From UASB124 sp041662445 (lineage in GTDB: Bacteria; Babelota; Babeliae; Babelales; RVW-14), in contig JBAZSL010000018.1 of the NCBI GenBank assembly GCA_041662445.1, positions 1 through 26,818 of the forward strand: DNA of 26,818 bases, written 5' to 3'. The notes below the pieces were generated by a model that saw nothing but the letters and a program-made list of their open reading frames with translations, searched no databases and was not told the origin of the DNA. Below, in pieces: positions 23,760-26,818 of the stretch (the first letter of the stretch is position 1; each line of letters opens with the position of its first letter). The position numbers were made by a program, and so were the translations under genes.

Positions 23760-24977
23760 TTAGACAATTTTTGCTATCGCGTTTTCCAGTCTGCTGACAA
23801 TGCCCGGGAGTATTTGTTGCTGCTCTACATTCTTTTTCATTTGTCGCGCTGCCTGTTGTTGATGTGTCATAACTATGTTTTTAAATTTGGGGAAAGAAAG
23901 GGCCCTTTGTGGATACTCTTTGATGTATGTTTTCAGGCTATCTTGAATTATTGTGCTGGTTCCTCTTCCATGCGCCTTGCAAGCTGTCTTCATAGTTACA
24001 AGCGGATTTCCTTGTGCGTCTTTTGCCGCGAGCATTGCCTTCAGGCATTCGATGTGATTATTTTCTGCAGCAAGTTCCACCGGCGTTTTTCTGTATACAT
24101 CTAAGTCTTCTTTTTTCCCATACGGGAAGGGCGTGTTGATGGGGTCAAAGTCTGGATTGATTTTTCTTAGTTGCGATAGAGATTCAAAATATTGAGCAAT
24201 AACAGCTTGGTGTTTTTCTGGAATGCCAATCATTTCATGTTCTTCACCTACAGATTGAGTAATGGTTGATTGTGGTTCCTGTGGTGTGCCAATTGTTTTA
24301 TTTTCTTCATAAATAAAAAGCGCCTGTAGCAAATTTTGTGCAACTTGCTGCAGCTCTTTTGACTTCGATTGTGAGGCATTGTCGTCTATGAATTTTTTAA
24401 TAGTGGCTTTGTTCGCGCATGTTGGGTCGGCGCCGTAATTAAGTAAAGTTTCAAGTATGGTATTAATAAGCCCTGCATCGAGTTGGTGAGGTGTGATTGC
24501 AGCATCCAGTGGCGTTTCTCTCGACCCAGCCTCTTTATTGGCATCTGCTTTGCTTTGTAATAAAAAATCTACGTTATCTTGCTGCTGGTTTTTGCATGCA
24601 TAGACTAAGGGCGTTTGATTAAAAACAGCGTCTTCGTCGATGTATTCTTTGTGCTTTTTTAGTAACATTTTGAAGATTGTCCGGTCGTTTTTAAGAAGAG
24701 CGTTGCCAAGAGAAGAGCGTGTACCAATTTTTAAGCCACCGCGCTTTATGGAATATGGGGCCGTTGGATTAGCGCCTTGGCCCAGAAGGGCGTTTATTTT
24801 CTTAAAGTATTGTTCGCTGTGGCCAGCAGCAGTTGCTTTTGGGTCGCCTTCTACCGTCAAATCCCATAATTGTTTGCTCGGGTCTGGAGCCTTTAAGGGC
24901 TTTTTGCGGCCGAGCGCGAAGTGGGGCGAAGATGTGATGCACAAGAGCAACGCGAGACTGAAATATTTGATGTTCAT
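23760..24977 (-). CDS. Exported ankyrin-repeat protein
   Basis: 405 residues. ATG at 24977 with GGAGAGG a few bases upstream. Residues 1-23 form a signal peptide (MNIKYFSLALLLCI core). Ankyrin repeats are visible at about residues 88-117 (SSLGNALLKND), 119-150 (TPLVYACKNQQQDNVDFLL...ADANK), 154-186 (TPLDAA...LLNYGADP) and 297-322 (TPVELAAENNHIECLKAML). Linkers are less conserved. The first repeat is followed by a long helical part, and FDPINTPFPYGKK is shared with the next gene as FDPINQPFPYGKK. Ankyrin repeats bind proteins, and in intracellular bacteria such secreted proteins often target the host, but no target can be deduced. It is the last gene of a tandem family and is transcribed toward the origin, with no terminator hairpin seen at its 3' end. 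Confidence 0.85.
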   Translation of the reverse strand: MNIKYFSLALLLCITSSPHFALGRKKPLKAPDPSKQLWDLTVEGDPKATAAGHSEQYFKKINALLGQGANPTAPYSIKRGGLKIGTRSSLGNALLKNDRTIFKMLLKKHKEYIDEDAVFNQTPLVYACKNQQQDNVDFLLQSKADANKEAGSRETPLDAAITPHQLDAGLINTILETLLNYGADPTCANKATIKKFIDDNASQSKSKELQQVAQNLLQALFIYEENKTIGTPQEPQSTITQSVGEEHEMIGIPEKHQAVIAQYFESLSQLRKINPDFDPINTPFPYGKKEDLDVYRKTPVELAAENNHIECLKAMLAAKDAQGNPLVTMKTACKAHGRGTSTIIQDSLKTYIKEYPQRALSFPKFKNIVMTHQQQAARQMKKNVEQQQILPGIVSRLENAIAKIV

Positions 24978-25019
24978 TACACCTCTCCGTTATTGGCGGT
25001 TGTTAGTGAGGGGATTATT
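24963..25019. repeat. 57-bp duplicated junction (second copy 26365-26421)
   Basis: The stretch covering the first codons, ribosome site and leader of one ankyrin gene and the end of the next is identical to 26365-26421, 1402 bases away. It includes ACACCTCTCCGTTATTGGCG and TGAGGGGATTATT. Similarity continues on both sides at a lower level, which marks the boundary of tandem gene duplication units. Confidence 0.9.
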
Positions 25020-26379
25020 TAAGAAGAGCTCTTTGTCGCGCCATTCTTTCGGCTAATTTTTTAAGTATATCTGCTGGTTGTTCTCCCGTGTGTAAGTCAT
25101 GTGCTGCGCTTTGTTGATTGTCCTTGACGAATATTTTGATGCGTTCTAACGAAGGTGTTTCTTCGGGAAATCGAGCTATATAGCTATTCAAGAGCGATTT
25201 ATTTTGGTGGCTGGCTTTAGTGAGCGCCTTGCGCGCGGTCGCAACGGTTACGTGCGGCTGATTTGGTTTTTCATCGATGTTGAGCATAGCCCTAAGGCAT
25301 TGGTAGTGGTCATCCTTTAGTGCGGCAATTTCTATAGGCGTTTTGCCGCGCACGTTTGAGTCTTTTTTCCCATAAGGGAAGGGTTGGTTGATGGGGTCAA
25401 ATCCTGGATTAATTGTTCTTAATTCCAATAGAGATCTACGATACTGATAAATATCAGCTAAATGTAGCGTTGGATTTGTCCCTATTGAAGTTTCTCCATA
25501 TAAGAAAAGCGCATGAAACAACATTTGCGCGGCTTGATAAGTATGGCTTTGTTGTGCGGTTGCGAGGTCTCTAAACGTTGTGTTTTCTATTTTTTCTTGT
25601 ACATCACTCAAGAGCGCTTGGAAATTTTTAAAATTAGTTTCTCGGTTAATTGTTGGATTAGCTCCGTTCATAAGAAGCGTGTGGAGAATGTTGATGGTTG
25701 TTGCGATGACGGCATTTCTATCAGAAAGAGTAACGTCTAAAGGTGTTTGGCCCGTTAGCGCCTTTGCGTTGGGGTCGGCATTTTTAGTTAATAAAATGCT
25801 TACAGCGTCCTCGTTTTGGGTTTTAGGCGTGCAGGCGTATACCAAAAGCGTTTGGTGATTAATCGCAGCATTATCATTAATTTTTATATTCTTGCTTTCC
25901 AGCAGTCTTGTGAGGGCTGGTATATCTTGTTGGGAAAGTACAACGCCAATCATCGATTTGTTTTGATCATATGGCATGGATGGATCGGCGCCTTGAGCAA
26001 CAACGTCGTCTATGCGTTTAAGGTAAGTATCTCTTGTATCTTTGACTAACCGCTGTAGCGCTACTATGGCGGTTTGGTATGAAGCGCTCTTGGCAGGTGT
26101 TATTTTTGGATCCTTTAAGAGCTTTTGCAAATTTGTTATCGTTTGCCGAGCGTCTGTCTTTTTAGGAAGTCCTGTTATTCCCTTCTCTTTTAAAACCGTA
26201 GAGACCTCTTCCTGTGCTGGAAGATCACCATCCTTGATTACCTGCAGTAATGCGTCACTAGTAAGCCTTCGTTCCTGTTCGCTCAGATCTACGAGGATCT
26301 CCCTTTGTGCGCTGAACGCAAAATCATATGAGCCTACGATGCATAAGAGTAACGCGAGACTGAGATATTTGATGTTCAT
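25015..26379 (-). CDS. Exported ankyrin-repeat protein, paralogue
   Basis: 454 residues. ATG at 26379 with the same GGAGAGG leader as the neighbouring paralogue. The signal peptide is residues 1-24 (MNIKYLSLALLLCIVGS...FSA). A region unique to this copy (about 25-115) is Lys/Glu-rich. Ankyrin-like units follow: DDVVAQGADPSMPYDQNKS, IPALTRLLESKNIKINDNA, TLLVYACTPKTQNEDAVSILL...ADPNAK, TPLDVTLSDRN...LLMNGANP and, further on, TPIEIAALKDDHYQCLRAML. The C-terminal block FDPINQPFPYGKK...TPIEIA aligns with the other copy. The stop lies 37 bases before the next start, so both are probably co-transcribed. Function presumably involves protein binding outside the cytoplasm; no partner is known. Confidence 0.85.
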   Translation of the reverse strand: MNIKYLSLALLLCIVGSYDFAFSAQREILVDLSEQERRLTSDALLQVIKDGDLPAQEEVSTVLKEKGITGLPKKTDARQTITNLQKLLKDPKITPAKSASYQTAIVALQRLVKDTRDTYLKRIDDVVAQGADPSMPYDQNKSMIGVVLSQQDIPALTRLLESKNIKINDNAAINHQTLLVYACTPKTQNEDAVSILLTKNADPNAKALTGQTPLDVTLSDRNAVIATTINILHTLLMNGANPTINRETNFKNFQALLSDVQEKIENTTFRDLATAQQSHTYQAAQMLFHALFLYGETSIGTNPTLHLADIYQYRRSLLELRTINPGFDPINQPFPYGKKDSNVRGKTPIEIAALKDDHYQCLRAMLNIDEKPNQPHVTVATARKALTKASHQNKSLLNSYIARFPEETPSLERIKIFVKDNQQSAAHDLHTGEQPADILKKLAERMARQRALLK

Positions 26380-26416
26380 TACACCTCTCCGTTATTGGCG
26401 GTTGTTAGTGAGGGGA

Positions 26417-26752
26417 TTATTGAGAAAGAGTTATTTGTCGCGCCGTCATACTTTGGGCTAATTATTTGAGTGTTTCGTCCGATTACTTTCCTTTATGTTC
26501 GTCACGAGCTGCCTTTTGCTGCTGGCGTTCCACTAATATTTTTATAGCTTCTGGATTTTTTGTTTCAGGGTCGCATGCGTAGGCCAAAAGTGATTTGCCT
26601 TCAATGGCGTCCTTGTTATTAATACCTTTGTTATCTTTACCCAGCAAAACTTCGAGTATCTCGAGTTCGTTGTTGCGGAGTGCATTGCCAAGAGAAGAGG
26701 TTTTTTCCGATTTATAATTAACAATACTCTGGACAGTTTTTGAAATTTTAGC
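26417..26752 (-). pseudogene. Remnant of a third ankyrin-repeat gene with in-frame stops
   Basis: Reading the minus strand from 26752, one frame gives SSLGNALRNNELEILEVLLG, then a TLLVYAC-like SLLAYACDPETKNPEAIKIL ankyrin unit, close to the neighbouring paralogues. It then meets a TAA at 26483-26485. The same frame continues with DETLK, a second TAA at 26462-26464, and LAQSMTARQ to a final TAA at 26417-26419. This tail matches the end of the 25015-26379 protein (ADILKKLAERMARQ), where the second stop replaces a Lys codon (AAA to TAA). A TAG lies upstream at 26753-26755 and there is no start codon after it. The middle of the gene is deleted. It is followed by the same 57-bp junction as the intact copy. 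Confidence 0.8.
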
Positions 26753-26818
26753 CTAAAAAAACTTGAGCTTCATCACAACACCGACATACTAATTTTTGAA
26801 CAAAAAGGTATGAAAGGG

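Noticed and set aside
26542..26724. 60-codon minus-strand frame near the right edge
   Set aside because: It is one base out of frame with the ankyrin remnant, starts at TTG and has no ankyrin-like pattern; the other frame is clearly homologous to the neighbours.

Overview
The window looks like part of the chromosome of a host-associated bacterium with a Gram-negative envelope. LpxK implies lipid A and therefore an outer membrane. Ankyrin proteins, several families of signal-peptide proteins without recognisable domains, and a secreted C11 cysteine protease suggest a parasite or symbiont of eukaryotic cells. This combination resembles Candidatus Dependentiae (TM6), but that is inference: there is no rRNA gene or other clear phylogenetic marker here, and a tree of NusA, IF-2 or enolase would settle it.

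Layout. 1-655 is gene-free and repetitive: one partial copy of an inverted-repeat element (a MITE-like sequence), followed by three 33-bp tandem units. 656-5648 is an operon-like run of three exported coiled-coil-like proteins of unknown function; the second and third share an almost identical N-terminal 75 residues. A short hairpin repeat follows, then an MFS transporter (5852-7036), a second copy of the MITE-like element (7071-7476), and a 60-residue ribbon-helix-helix-like protein that abuts a convergent enolase gene. 9144-12584 carries a short ComEC-like membrane protein, the secreted clostripain-type protease and a family 4 uracil-DNA glycosylase. 12619-18550 holds two large tandem paralogues on the minus strand with signal peptides, charged N-terminal regions and basic motifs that look like nuclear localisation signals. 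18700-23118 is a minus-strand housekeeping operon in the order nusA-infB-lpxK.

The most interesting segment is 23119-23759. It has no gene but carries what looks like the chromosomal replication origin: nine DnaA-box-like 9-mers, eight of them in two opposed arrays with 11-12 bp spacing, and next to them a (TA)6(TAA)5 tract, a short GC-rich spacer and a perfect DnaA box. The plus strand is C-rich to the left and G-rich to the right in the blocks I counted, as expected at a bidirectional origin. dnaA itself is not in the window.

Right of the origin are two minus-strand ankyrin genes and a third, decayed copy with two in-frame stops. Their shared 57-bp junction shows how the array grew by tandem duplication. 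No tRNA, rRNA, CRISPR array or complete insertion sequence was seen.
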